Notes under the pieces: model-generated
What the model was told of the DNA's origin: nothing
Database searches by the model: none
Seen by the model: the letters and a program-made list of their open reading frames with translations, nothing else
Made by a program: the position numbers and the translations under genes
In this document: positions 35,801 to 44,759 of the stretch, piece by piece
Numbering within the stretch: position 1 is the first letter of the stretch
Layout: each line of letters opens with the position of its first letter
Source: Cladocopium goreaui
Taxonomy: Eukaryota; Sar; Dinophyceae; Suessiales; Symbiodiniaceae
NCBI GenBank assembly: GCA_947184155.2
Contig: CAMXCT020002664.1
Coordinates: 26,872 to 90,871, forward strand
Direction of reading: 5' to 3'
Length of the DNA: 64,000 bases

Positions 35801-37686
35801 TGAAGTGGTTAGACGAACATGGGGTATCGTTGAAGTGTTCTGCTTGTAAGGAGATAGAAATTAGAGGGACCCGGGGGAATAAGAATCACTCTAGGGAATG
35901 TATGGAGCGGTATGAGAATTGGATACGTTCTGAACTCAACCAAGCCAAGGGCTCTGAGCCTTCTGATAATAAACCAAAGGTTGAACAGGAGGTGAAAAGT
36001 GAAGGGTCTGGCAAGGAGGTCTCTGTTCCTAGTGGTGTTCCTTTGACCCGTCAAGGTGCCTTGGATTCTTTCGAGGAGCTTGATCCACTTGCGTTTGATC
36101 CACAGGATGATGTGTTGACTGGACCAGCCGCTGAACTTAAGATTGAACCAAAGGTTGAATCCCAGGAGCCGGTGGATGTGAACCTTGGGGGTGGGGAAGG
36201 GAGCACGTCCCAGGCTGGGAGTTCTTCTCAGTCTGGTGGTGTTTCTCGACCTGATTCCCTTGGTAGCTACCCTAAGGCATCTGTTGGAGTCAAGCGAAAA
36301 TGGTCAGAAGAGGGTCTCATGATTGAGAAAAGAGGCCTGAAGCGGGAACCTGATGTGGAACTTGCGGAATTGGATCGGGAGGTCAGGGATGACAACAAAC
36401 GTATTGATGTAAAACCTGACATTGCTGGACTTGTGTCTGGCTTGACATGTGATTCCTCGTTGTCTGAGACCCCCATCAATGACTTGCACGAAGTGTATGC
36501 GTTGGCTTTTCTCACAACTGACTCGGATGACCTCATTTGTCACTTGCCTCTTGCTTCGTTGAAGTTTGACAAGAATGCCTCCAGTTCTGTTGTTTCGTTT
36601 GGTGACAAGCGTATTCGGATCTGGTGTCCCAGTGGCTCCATTGATGATTCAACATTGGAGGAGTTGCCTGGTGACTTGACTCTTGAAGGTATGAAAACTG
36701 AAATAGGCAATTTGGATTGCATGCAATGTGGTGACTTGATGACTGAGTCCGAGATCGGTGACTTGAGGAAGCAATGCAGGGTTATTCCATCTCGATGGGT
36801 GACTACTCGCAAGAACGCGACTTTGGTTCGTGCTCGGATTGTCTTGAAAGACATTGCAAAGCTTGCTGAATCAGCCCGGTCACTCGGAATATCGTCACCC
36901 ACTCCCTCGAGTGAAGCGTTGTTTGCCATGTTGTGCTTTGCTGGTCAACGAGATTGGCTGGTTGGGGCAGCTGACATATCGGCGGCCTTTATGGCCACGC
37001 CGCTACGTTCCCGGAATGTGATTGCCAAGTTGCCTGCAAGCATCACTTCTATGACAGGGGAGGCGTTGTACCTATGGCTGAGTAAAGCCCTGAATGGACT
37101 GAGGAGTGCCAGCCAGGAGTGGAATGTGTACTTGTCGTCGATTGTTGATAAGTGCAGGTTGCGTTCTTGTGGTTTGGAACCTTGCTTATACAGCGGTTTG
37201 TTGCCTTCCGGTGAACCATGCATGATTCTGTCATATGTTGATGATTTGATTTGTGTTGGGCCATCGGTTGATGCAATTGACTTTGTCTTTGATACCGTTG
37301 GGAAAAGTGTGAGGTTGAAAAGAACTGGTTTGATACATGATCATTCGAAAGGGGGACAGTTGAGGTTTTTGGGAAGGCTTATCACTAGGAGGCGTGGTGA
37401 GAAGTCTTTGTTGATCTCACTTCCATCTAACTACCTGGATGACACGTTTGCCAGTTATCAAATCAAAACAAACGCCAAAGGTCCACCTGACGTGACTCCG
37501 GTCATCGACAGAGACGGTGGTGAAGAACTGAGCATTGATGCTTATGCACGGTTTAGAGCAGCTTTGGGTAAGGTTTCATGGATGGCCCAAACTCGTGGAG
37601 ACTTGCGTGCATGGATAGGTATCCTAGCGACTCAGCAGTCAAAGCCAAATCAGTATATACGGAACATGCCATGCGTATGCTGTTAA
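32881..37686 (+). CDS. gag-pol: E2 gag-pol, 1601 codons
   Basis: In order: capsid C-terminal part (NGFELLRQLSQEFSLRS), CCHC-like CTKCGKRHDVSVC and CYKCGKTGHISVNC (about residues 180-212), a cysteine-rich region with three AWTFEAC repeats (about 378-420), protease WLLDSGASMSV (about 481), pre-integrase HRLRGHRPYEPTCEVC, integrase D-D-E (HADFGF, TDAESSV, AERTIREIKES), a CX2C-X13-HX3C motif, and RT with LSYVDDLICVG (about 1450). Gag and pol are one frame here, unlike E1. It ends at an early TAA just before RNase H because of a local shift. Confidence 0.9.
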   Translation: MTLGDPYSSSNLYLGNGFELLRQLSQEFSLRSRTEGLSLRVQLLNRVFQGQDSSDLIRQIELACAKYTRMISTLLGDSAGLAIGDSDMLTMLVRSLPNDVRNYCLMHSSGESYSSYRLAARRFEQQHRLFKDLNLQSRKVVAGLNPATPVVEEEEGEESEGSGDPVVNAALDKDKSGPRCTKCGKRHDVSVCSTNMEKVKCYKCGKTGHISVNCRVKTGDKDFSKNSSTGKGGSTSVAPSTSKKGVKGSGKGAGKSGGKKGKMFAMVDDSGTWWYSEGWCDDQPAAEEASAEPDGQQKQDVLVLSALVSCPDVPCLPCEPCVFDMSLEDDDGLYVEDHFEGFDLRLNRDLICCCLNSNSHDMHDFLDMWLDCSDLGAWTFEACCFDLNLLAWTFDACCHDLNLPAWTFEACRLDLNPFVHVGVDSVCELDPIDEKNEPNARGTHGVLKARESMTECFETEGHMVSKPCEMMLNGIGPGEFFWLLDSGASMSVVSRDVLKQFQHSEIQNNVGPLQAANGTSVDLEGSCKLLLQIEVLDRDGNVKPAVIPLDVMVGKTTYPIISVCKLTQQGWDVTFDQDHVRMFHRKSQHVVRDLSFWHDTPWIRVVPYEGNDVALNVSPVVADNFPKGDTVCALSADQMVQHRLRGHRPYEPTCEVCQSCRGVTKHSRKKTLKGTEFEIHADFGFLNKDFEWVPESGDSERGNVKFLVIRESYSSSIGCVLMTGDRQRDNRQLQKWLFEMGLWGSKDQHSLRVITDAESSVGNFIASAGLPMGVVVERAPPQGHQANGTAERTIREIKESLKTLQLDFQKMGHTLVFSSPVLQCCLNYICFAHNNFTTVQQSSRTPRDLVIGDTAKNHAFALFGCKVLAEVPESIIAKNPNLPRFVEGVYLHPEFSSMGVWVSARIRIGSEMVIQRFVAKSIKLCMPVEILDGHGLFVKLVDERSGLPEAPRSSEEVSVPLPADLRCPATGPPVKWLDEHGVSLKCSACKEIEIRGTRGNKNHSRECMERYENWIRSELNQAKGSEPSDNKPKVEQEVKSEGSGKEVSVPSGVPLTRQGALDSFEELDPLAFDPQDDVLTGPAAELKIEPKVESQEPVDVNLGGGEGSTSQAGSSSQSGGVSRPDSLGSYPKASVGVKRKWSEEGLMIEKRGLKREPDVELAELDREVRDDNKRIDVKPDIAGLVSGLTCDSSLSETPINDLHEVYALAFLTTDSDDLICHLPLASLKFDKNASSSVVSFGDKRIRIWCPSGSIDDSTLEELPGDLTLEGMKTEIGNLDCMQCGDLMTESEIGDLRKQCRVIPSRWVTTRKNATLVRARIVLKDIAKLAESARSLGISSPTPSSEALFAMLCFAGQRDWLVGAADISAAFMATPLRSRNVIAKLPASITSMTGEALYLWLSKALNGLRSASQEWNVYLSSIVDKCRLRSCGLEPCLYSGLLPSGEPCMILSYVDDLICVGPSVDAIDFVFDTVGKSVRLKRTGLIHDHSKGGQLRFLGRLITRRRGEKSLLISLPSNYLDDTFASYQIKTNAKGPPDVTPVIDRDGGEELSIDAYARFRAALGKVSWMAQTRGDLRAWIGILATQQSKPNQYIRNMPCVCC

Positions 37687-37765
37687 GATACCTTAGAGGT
37701 GACATGAATGTTGCAGTTAGGTTTCCAAGTGATTCACCATTGTTGCACTCAGAAGTTTTTTCCGG
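37640..37765 (+). pseudogene. Out-of-frame patch between RT and RNase H of E2
   Basis: The expected sequence (YTEHAMRMLLRYLRGDMNVAVRFPSDSP) is in a neighbouring frame from about 37655 to a T6 run at 37757-37762, after which the original frame resumes with RNase H. Two compensating small indels explain it. Confidence 0.7.
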
Positions 37766-38931
37766 GATCCCACATTGTTGCATTCTCGGATGCGTCTCAC
37801 GCTCCGTTGAAATCGACCGGACGTCGTGGAATTTCAGGAGGTGTTCTGACTTTTCAGGGATGTACGTTGAAAACGTTGTCCAGGCATCAAGCTCTGGTAT
37901 CACTGAGCTCTATGGAGAGCGAGCTGTACGCACTTCAGAGTGTGAGTCAGGAGATGGTATCTATGGGAAAGATGCTTGGGAGAATTCTGTTTTCCTTCAA
38001 GGAGATTGATTCCAGTGAGATTCCAGGAGTTCTGCGAACTGACTCTGAGTCGTCGATCAAACTGTTGAAAGGTTTGGATTTACCACGAAAATCTCGACAC
38101 CTTGAGATTCGGATTGAATGGCTTCGAGAGAGAGTGGAACTGGGAAAGTTGAAAATCCACTATGAGAAGGGGTCCAATAATCCAGCTGACGCTTTGACCA
38201 AATGCCTGGGGAGCTCAATCTTTGGGATACACAGAGCAGCAATGGGTTTCGAGGTTTTGGACGCTCCTCTGGGAGCCATCATGGCCATTTCGAGTGGTTT
38301 TGTGTTCATTGAGGTGTGTTGCAAACCGGACTCCAGCATTTCCAAGGTAGCTAGAAGGTTTGGATTTCTGTACATTGGTGTTGTTGAGAATATGGAAAAG
38401 AAAACTGTTTTTGATCAGGTGGTTGCTGCATTGAAAGATCTGGGAAATTCAAAGGTTTTTGTCCATGTTTCATCACCATGTTCTTCGGGATCTCCATTAA
38501 GAAATTTCAGGGGTGACGACACGGCCACTGAAGCGGATGTGATTTGGTTTGATGTTATTCCTCATGTTGCCAAATACATGAAATTGGGGAAATATTCATC
38601 TTTCGAGTTGCCATGGAGGAATGCAATTTGGACTCATGCCATGACCACGAAGATTCTGAATCAAGCTCAACATAAACATGTTGCGGCTGTGCACTTGTGT
38701 TCAACAGGTTCAATGACTAAGGACGGAGAACCGGTTGGAAAGGTGTTGAAGTTCACCAGTAACAGCAAGTTGATGGTTGGTCGGTTGGCCAAGGACTTTG
38801 GACAGTGTCACTGCACTCAGAAACATGCTGGTTTGACTAATGTGGATTGGGCAGAAACTGCTTTCTACAATGAGAATCTAGCTGTTTCGATTGTTCGCGG
38901 TGCTTTGGACGCATTGAGAAATGATGGATAG
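37708..38931 (+). CDS. pol: E2 RNase H and methyltransferase-like domain
   Basis: RNase H shows D in VAFSDASHAP, E in SSMESELYAL, D in RTDSESSI and NNPADALTKCL. After it, residues about 195-405 form the extension shared with E1: FVFIEVCCKPDSSISK, FVHVSSPCSSGSPLRNF, SFELPWRNAIWTHAM, CSTGSMTKDGEPVGKVLKFTSN, and CHCTQKHAGL with TAFYNENLAVSI. The order and spacing fit a class I methyltransferase of the cytosine-5 type with a PC motif, though the surrounding residues differ from the standard. Same frame as the main gag-pol ORF. Confidence 0.85.
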   Translation: MLQLGFQVIHHCCTQKFFPGSHIVAFSDASHAPLKSTGRRGISGGVLTFQGCTLKTLSRHQALVSLSSMESELYALQSVSQEMVSMGKMLGRILFSFKEIDSSEIPGVLRTDSESSIKLLKGLDLPRKSRHLEIRIEWLRERVELGKLKIHYEKGSNNPADALTKCLGSSIFGIHRAAMGFEVLDAPLGAIMAISSGFVFIEVCCKPDSSISKVARRFGFLYIGVVENMEKKTVFDQVVAALKDLGNSKVFVHVSSPCSSGSPLRNFRGDDTATEADVIWFDVIPHVAKYMKLGKYSSFELPWRNAIWTHAMTTKILNQAQHKHVAAVHLCSTGSMTKDGEPVGKVLKFTSNSKLMVGRLAKDFGQCHCTQKHAGLTNVDWAETAFYNENLAVSIVRGALDALRNDG

Positions 38932-39400
38932 TTTTGTTGTTGCTGTTGTGAATTGAGAATTGAGGATGATAGGTTTCTTGATTCGATTTTGGTTTTCGAA
39001 CTTGAGCTGACGAAATAAAGTTTGATCTGAAACGATCGTGCACTAAAACTTTGAAACTGATCTCAATGCGAAGCATGGGACATGTCTTGGACTTGATGCA
39101 AACTGTTTTGAACTTGTCTGAAACGGACTGGACTTGACATGCGTTGCAGTTTGAAAGGTCTAAGATCTTTGACTGGAACATGTATAGTTTGAGGTGTGTG
39201 TATCTGGTATGTGGGCGGGCCTCGAAGGTCTGTGTGGGTGCCAGGTAGGCAGGTCTCGTTCTTTCTTGCGTTTTACTGACCTTGCTCTGGTAGCTACTGT
39301 GGAGATCTGTTTGGATTCTTGGCTTAGGCTTTGTGTTGTTTCGGATTCTAAGTAGCGCCGAAGTAAGACTTACGTTTTACTCTCCTCACTTGCTGAAGCC
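38932..39400 (+). other. Spacer between pol and ORF3 of E2
   Basis: No ORF conserved with E1. It ends with a pyrimidine-rich stretch (TTTTACTCTCCTCACTTGCTG) and AAG directly before CCATGG of ORF3. Confidence 0.4.
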
Positions 39401-39922
39401 ATGGCTGTGTCTAAGAATGCAGCTGGATATAGTGGTTTGACAGAAGATGAGGAGAAGCAGTTGAAAGCACTGTTGAATAAGGCTCAGCAGGCTCCGAAGG
39501 CGTCTGGTGGATCAGCAATGACTGATGCTTCCAAGCGTTTGAGGGGAGAGAGTGATTCGGACTTTGAAGCAGTTGGATCTCCAACTACTCCAAGTGAACT
39601 CTTCCGAAGTGAAGATCGCAAGGGAGTTCCATTGCCAAAGAATTGCACTCTGAAGGAGTGGTCTCACACGGTGTGCCAGCTTCCGAAAGTCAATGGCGAG
39701 CCGAAGTGGAACGGAAAGACTTATTCTGAACTGCTTAGGATGGCTATTGACGGTGACATTGAGCTGGATAAGTATCTGGGATTCATTTTCAAGAAGTATC
39801 ATGGGTCCTATGATGGAACTCACAAGTCTCAAGCCGTGGACTTGGCTGGGTTTCTTCTCTATATGGAGTTTGATCCTGAGAGAGAGCCAGCTGGTTCGTG
39901 GAAGAGAGTGGTTAAGCCATGA
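39401..39922 (+). CDS. Copia accessory ORF3 of E2, 173 codons
   Basis: The counterpart of 28784-29365. N-terminal helix LTEDEEKQLKALLNKAQQ, then SAMTDASKRLRGESDSDFEAV, then CTLKEWSHTVCQL, WNGKTYSELLRMA, DKYLGFIFKKY and SQAVDLAGFLLYME. Identity with the E1 protein is limited to short blocks, but their order is kept. The protein looks soluble and of unknown function. The interval from its stop to the polypurine tract at 40209-40217 is noncoding. Confidence 0.7.
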   Translation: MAVSKNAAGYSGLTEDEEKQLKALLNKAQQAPKASGGSAMTDASKRLRGESDSDFEAVGSPTTPSELFRSEDRKGVPLPKNCTLKEWSHTVCQLPKVNGEPKWNGKTYSELLRMAIDGDIELDKYLGFIFKKYHGSYDGTHKSQAVDLAGFLLYMEFDPEREPAGSWKRVVKP

Positions 39923-40208
39923 TCTCAACGTGACTCCGGTCATCGATGCATGGGCTTTGCGATTCTGAATGTCTCCAAGGGGACCTGATTTATTGGAAAG
40001 GTCTATGTATTGAAACAAAGGTATCTGGCTTCGATTGCAATTTCTGTTAGACACATGGTGTCGCTTTGGGTTTTTGCGGTCCAGCTGGAAGAGAATGGGA
40101 TCAATGTGGCTCCGGCCAACAGCTTTTGATACAGGAGACTTCCTTTCTGTTAGACACTGAAGACTTTTCGAGTGGGATGTGTCGTTTTGGGTTTGGAAGC
40201 AGCACGCC

Positions 40209-40217
40209 GAAAGGGGG
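40209..40217 (+). promoter_or_regulatory. Polypurine tract of E2
   Basis: GAAAGGGGG adjoins the 3' LTR start TGTGAATA. Confidence 0.8.
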
Positions 40218-41209
40218 TGTGAATATATGGTATTGGACCGTCGTGCTTCTTCACGATGTACGCTGGGATTAGACCGTTGTGCACCTCTATTTGGTACAAT
40301 AGTTCATTGGATGATGCTTCTATGATACTGCATTTGACATCGGTATTCATTGAGATTCTGCACTTTTGATGAGCTGAGAATGTTCTAGAATGGACGGTAT
40401 TTCATTGGATGCGATTTCGGTGACATTGCGTTTTGACCTCTGTATTTGCTGGAATTTGCGTTTTCAATGAGACGAGAGTGTTTTCGAGCTTTAGGGATTT
40501 AGCCGATTTGATCACAGTTTGTTTGGAACGGTTTTGGAAACATTTGAACATTTTCGGAAACGTTCGGAACATTGAAGAAGTATTTCAATCACCTTTGGAC
40601 CATTTGAAGATGATTTGACATCACGAAGTTGTTCGTCAAATCATGCTGTAAAGATTTCTGTGAATATCATCATTGGATGATATGGAAACGGCAAGTTTTG
40701 GTGCAACCAATTTTGTCGATGTTGTATACACAACATCTCCTGTGAAGCTAAGGTGCTATGGGTGGTTGATTCTTTATTATCCCGTTTGGGGTTTCTCCTC
40801 GGTGATGACAAAACGCCCCGATGTGATGCCACTGTCGGCAGGTGAAAAGGGGTAAGTCTGAGGGGAGAAACCACAAACCTTGGTTTGTTGGTTTCTTGCC
40901 TCTGGTTTGTGTTTGGATTGGTTAAATCAACCACTTATGGTACCAACTAGTTACACACTAGGTCGGAATCGTTGATTGTTGCGTAGGATGTTGTCTGAAA
41001 CAACTTTTGATCTGGAATCCGCAGTTGGTACAGCAGTCTTTTGGTTTTGAGAAGTCCGTGTGACTTTGTGTTGCTCAACCAGAGAGTGGCTCGAGTAACA
41101 AGAGAATTTAAGACACTTGGTTTTGTGCCTTGTGTGACCTGTTTGTTAACGGCGCGAAAAGGATTTGGGACTCGCTGAGCTGAGTTGAGGGTTCATTAAG
41201 ATTTTTACA
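40218..41209 (+). repeat. 3' LTR of E2, 992 bp
   Basis: Begins TGTGAATATATGG, ends ATTTTTACA, followed by the duplication GAAAG. It gives the ancestral, uninterrupted LTR against which the rearranged 5' copy can be read. Confidence 0.9.
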
Positions 41210-41214
41210 GAAAG

Positions 41215-41739
41215 CGGAGTTAAAGTGAAACGACAGAAACTAACGGCGCTTAGGGGCCACTCAGAGTCCTCTCACGTGTGCTTTGCCGTCATCAGCCTTG
41301 AGTGAGTTCCAGTGCTCTTGCAGGACATCTTCGTGAGTGAGTTCCGGTAGATTGGCATAGTGTTCTTCTGAAGACGTGCTAGATCCTTTTTTCGGTACGG
41401 GGCAGGAGAACTTTCTGCTTGACTGACTTCATAGCTCGCTGTGATCGTGCAACTATCCAAAACGCAACTCCTGATGCCTGCCAGACACGTACTCGAAACC
41501 AGATCACGCTACCTCTCGTTCATGCTACAAAGAATTTTACCTAGGTCTCAAGGTCGCCGCGTCGCTAGACAGAATCGAATCATTCATCAAAACCATAGAG
41601 GGGCAAGTGCGATGCATCACGGCAGAGTTTAAACAAACTGGGGTCAAGTAGCGTGGAATGTTAGCCACATAAATGTGTTATTCCAGCCTGGATGGTTCTG
41701 CAGGACGGCCATGGGAGTCAAATCCTTACGCCTAACCTG
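41215..41739. other. Unassigned sequence right of E2
   Basis: Nothing recognisable beyond short open frames. Confidence 0.2.
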
Positions 41740-42018
41740 GTTTGAAGATGAGACCGTAGCCAAAACTGCTGCAGAACCCATGCATGGGCTACGCCTGATC
41801 ATCAAGGAGGACGTCTTGCCCACCCGAAATTCGAAGTTCATGTCATAGGCTTGTAGAAGCTCGTCGAGTTCGCTTAAAGTAGTGGTACGGTGGAGACATC
41901 TTTGTTTGACAGCTCCGTCCAGATGCAATGGCCATCCCACAGGCATTAGCGAGTCTTCAAGGCATCCGTCTCCGTTCTGTTCGATAACGGTGCAGCCTAA
42001 GAGAGGCACATCTATCAT
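41740..42018 (-). pseudogene. Possible LINE reverse-transcriptase remnant
   Basis: LSELDELLQAYDMNFEFRVGKTSSLMI resembles the segment that follows the YxDD box in LINE RTs, where a helix and a GKT(E)xxM stretch occur. The YxDD box itself is not visible and the rest is degraded. If correct it is the only non-LTR RT trace in the window. Confidence 0.3.
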
Positions 42019-42900
42019 GGTCTTTAGCTTGATTGTTCGGACGATTGCAGCGCCATGTTTCAGGCGCTAGAAGGCCACGCTTCGCAACTTCAGCTAGAGA
42101 AGAAATCTAGTCAAATTAAACTATGAAGCTTGCATCCTACACCAAGCCCTAGAAGGCTGACATTTTCACTTACAAAGTCCAGGTCCTTTACCAGATCACT
42201 CTTGAAGCCCCTCAATCTGCAGGCGGCCATGTATGCGTTAATTAACCAATGCCAAGTTACAGGTGAAGAAATTGCGACTGCCACCAAACTTTAGAGAAAG
42301 CGTGCCAGAAACTCCAGGCCCTGAAGTTCCGCGCCAGCGGATCACTGACCTTGACAATGCAACGCGGCAACTACATCAACTTAGGGCCACTGGCCATTCA
42401 GCGAAAAACTCGATGATCCGCAGCTCAAGGTCAGCTAGGACGCCTTTCACTGTTTAAGGGCGCTCTGTATTTTAGGGGTTTGTACGGCGGTGTTCGGGTC
42501 ACCTGGACGCTGAACGTACTCATCTGCAAAAAAAAGTCTTCCCATTTTCGGTGCTTATTGACTTGCCGTGTCCAGGTTGATGGTGATTTAGCCAGGGGGT
42601 CAGGGGTCAGCCAAGGAGGAGAAGCAGTGAAGCAGCTGAGACAAAAAAAAAAGAAAAAAAGCAACAGTGTTGGGATAAAAAACCAGCTGTGCTGGAAGTG
42701 CTGGGGCAAAAAAGTCTGTGCTGGACACGCAAGTTCACACATTTGGCACAGTGCTTCCAGGAGATGTCAACCTGCATTATTGCAGAAAGATAGAGGTTGA
42801 CGCACAGACAGTCGGCAGCAGATAGACAAACAGGCAAGCAGACACACAGACAGGCAGGAATAGATGGGAAGGTGCCTTTGACCTCAGCAAGAAAACCTAG
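42019..42900. other. Unassigned intergenic sequence with simple repeats
   Basis: An A-rich run (42640-42660) and a GACA-type degenerate microsatellite (42815-42865). No gene seen. Confidence 0.3.
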
Positions 42901-42933
42901 TTGGTTAGATCGAAAAATAATGGTTCTGGGCAA

Positions 42934-43400
42934 CTATTTCTGTTTGGGTGTCTGAGAATCAACCATCTTCCCATGGACAATTTTCTTTCCCCAAAAGCCG
43001 AAACCCATACAACAACCATTGACACCTCTGAAAGCATAACCTGCAAACGGCCCTTCAATGATTGCCCAAAATGCTATCTTTTCCAATGGTACAGCCTGCT
43101 GCTTGCACACTTGCAAACTAGGACGGAACACGTCCAAGAACATTCGGCACACTGAACAAAAAACAAATGGTGAATCATTCCTGCTTACCCCAAGTCGAGC
43201 CATGCCTTCACGTTTTGCGCTAAGATCTTTGTCACCAAGCTTGGCCATTGAAGAAGATTCCTGCCCAGTCCAAGGGTCTTGTGACCAAATTTTTCTCTTG
43301 CTGTGAAATGAACTCTTGCCCATATCTTGTCCAAAGCATGTGAACTCTCACGCATGGAAACTGACTCCTCCCAAAAAACAGCATCATCCCACGCGTTCAT
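42934..43400 (-). pseudogene. Unknown coding-like fragment, two frames
   Basis: Frames 43400-43185 (DAVFWEESVSMRESSHALDKIW) and 43323-42934 (VCRMFLDVFRPSLQVCKQQAVPLEKIAFWAIIEGPFAGYAFRGV) read like protein and could be consecutive pieces of one gene with a shift or intron between. Family unknown; it may be host or element. Confidence 0.25.
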
Positions 43401-43564
43401 TGAAGGGCGGATTGCACGTTGTGATGGACCGCGCCTGACACAAGTCCGCTTCCACTGTGCACCAGATGTGACGGCTCACAGCTTCAACATGCTTCTCCAG
43501 CAGTGCGCCAAAGAACAAAAATGGTCTGCAATTAGTCGCAAACACTCCACAACCGCGGGCAGCA

Positions 43565-43710
43565 CACTTTGCACAAACTAGCACAACGCCGCAGCGAAGG
43601 TCCACGTAACGATCCAAAATGGCCACCGTCACAACGCCAGCCCACTGCGAGCACAAAATTTGCACCGCGCCGCAACGAGGGACCGCGCAACGACTCTACA
43701 TGGGTATCAG
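43565..43710 (+). repeat. Tandem duplication, about 81 bp unit
   Basis: Two units read QRRSEGPRNDPKW and PRRNEGPRNDSTW in one frame. Local duplication with substitutions. Confidence 0.4.
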
Positions 43711-43946
43711 TCATGACATGGAAGCCAAGAGCACTCAGACTGCAGTGTCTCAGTATTTGAACCAGTATCGAGATCCAAAGAAAGTGTTTGTCCACATTTC
43801 ACCCCTTGTGCGCCAGGGTCACCACTGCGGCACTTTAAGGGACATGATGAACCAACTTCTGCGGATTTTGCTTGAGACCAGATTTATCCACATGCGGGTT
43901 TCTATTTGAAACTGGGTGATTTCAGTGCATTTGGGCTCCAATGGAG

Positions 43947-43959
43947 GAATGGGATCTGG
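43947..43959. repeat. SINE target duplication, left
   Basis: GAATGGGATCTGG, repeated as GAATGATATCTGG at 44114-44126 with two mismatches. Confidence 0.65.
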
Positions 43960-44113
43960 TAGTTGTCCTCGTGGCTTAGTTGGTGTCGCGGCGTTCTTGA
44001 CGTCGCTGACAGACTACCGGTCGTGGTTCGATTCCCCGCTGGTCCGCGGGTAAGAGTTAAGTTCACAGGACCGTGGTGCCTCAGAGCATAAACGGCCGTC
44101 CGAACAAAAAAAA
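43960..44113 (+). mobile_element. tRNA-headed SINE (DinoSINE-like)
   Basis: The 5' part has a pol III A box (TGGCTTAGTTGG) and B box (GGTTCGATTCC). The body is followed by a tail with GGACCGTGGTGCC and CGGCCG and exactly A8 (44106-44113). The 13-bp imperfect target duplication adjoins the A8. The D and anticodon arms do not fold as a functional tRNA. Its tail resembles that of L, R and C. Confidence 0.75.
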
Positions 44114-44759
44114 GAATGATATCTGGAACCGGGTTTTGACCAAGGAGACACAGGAAGGCTGGCCACTTATTTGACGTTCAAGTCCGCTTATGTGCAACAG
44201 GCTTCCGAACAGCTTCTGGAAAACCAGTTGGTGAGAGTTCGGGGTTTACCTCCAGCTCTCAGCCGTTTGTGATGATCATGAATGAACACTTCGGGCAGTG
44301 CAAGTGCTTGAGCCAGCACGCACCCATGAATGAAGTGAATTGGTCTGAAACGGCGAGATATTATACAACTTTGGCCAGGGGCATAGTGAAAGCTGCCATG
44401 AAAGCATTGGATGTTGTGTGATTGTTTTGTGTTGTGAGTAGTGAGGGTCAGGGTGTGAACAAACAGTTTGACTTGTTTTGCACTTCATTTCAGCAGGGAT
44501 GCAGTGAAATATGTTTGCAGTCATGTCTAAGACAAACGGTGCAAACGAGCGTTTTTGGTTTTTGCGTTTTCAACCACAACTCACAAGGTGAGGTAGGTTG
44601 GGAAGGTTTCAAGGAAGGAGGCCTGTGGGACGTGTTTTGGCGTCTTCTGTTTTGGATCTTCTGTGTCTGGTTTTGCGGGACTCTTTAATGGGGTTCTGCG
44701 CTGCTGAGCCCACATAGTTAAGCTTTTGCACCATAGTCTGTTATCCTGCCGCCTTAGCC

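Larger units (their letters stand above)
30552..41209 (+). mobile_element. Ty1/copia retrotransposon E2, complete
   Basis: Bounded by GAAAG on both sides, LTRs starting TG and ending CA, with gag-pol, methyltransferase-like domain, ORF3 and polypurine tract. The 5' LTR carries a 337-bp retroposed insert and its end, with the primer-binding site, is inverted. Same lineage as E1. Confidence 0.9.
43740..44421 (+). pseudogene. E3 methyltransferase-like domain, interrupted
   Basis: YRDPKKVFVHIS before the SINE corresponds to the HVSSPC region of E2 but the PC motif is lost. After the SINE, CATGFRTASGKPVGE and EHFGQCKCLSQHAPMNEVNWSETARYYTTLARGI match the C-terminal blocks of E1 and E2. Stops and a SINE insertion make it nonfunctional. 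Confidence 0.6.

Noticed and set aside
43960-44043. Functional tRNA gene
   Set aside because: A and B boxes are good but D and anticodon arms do not fold, and an A8 tail with duplications follows. A SINE explains it.
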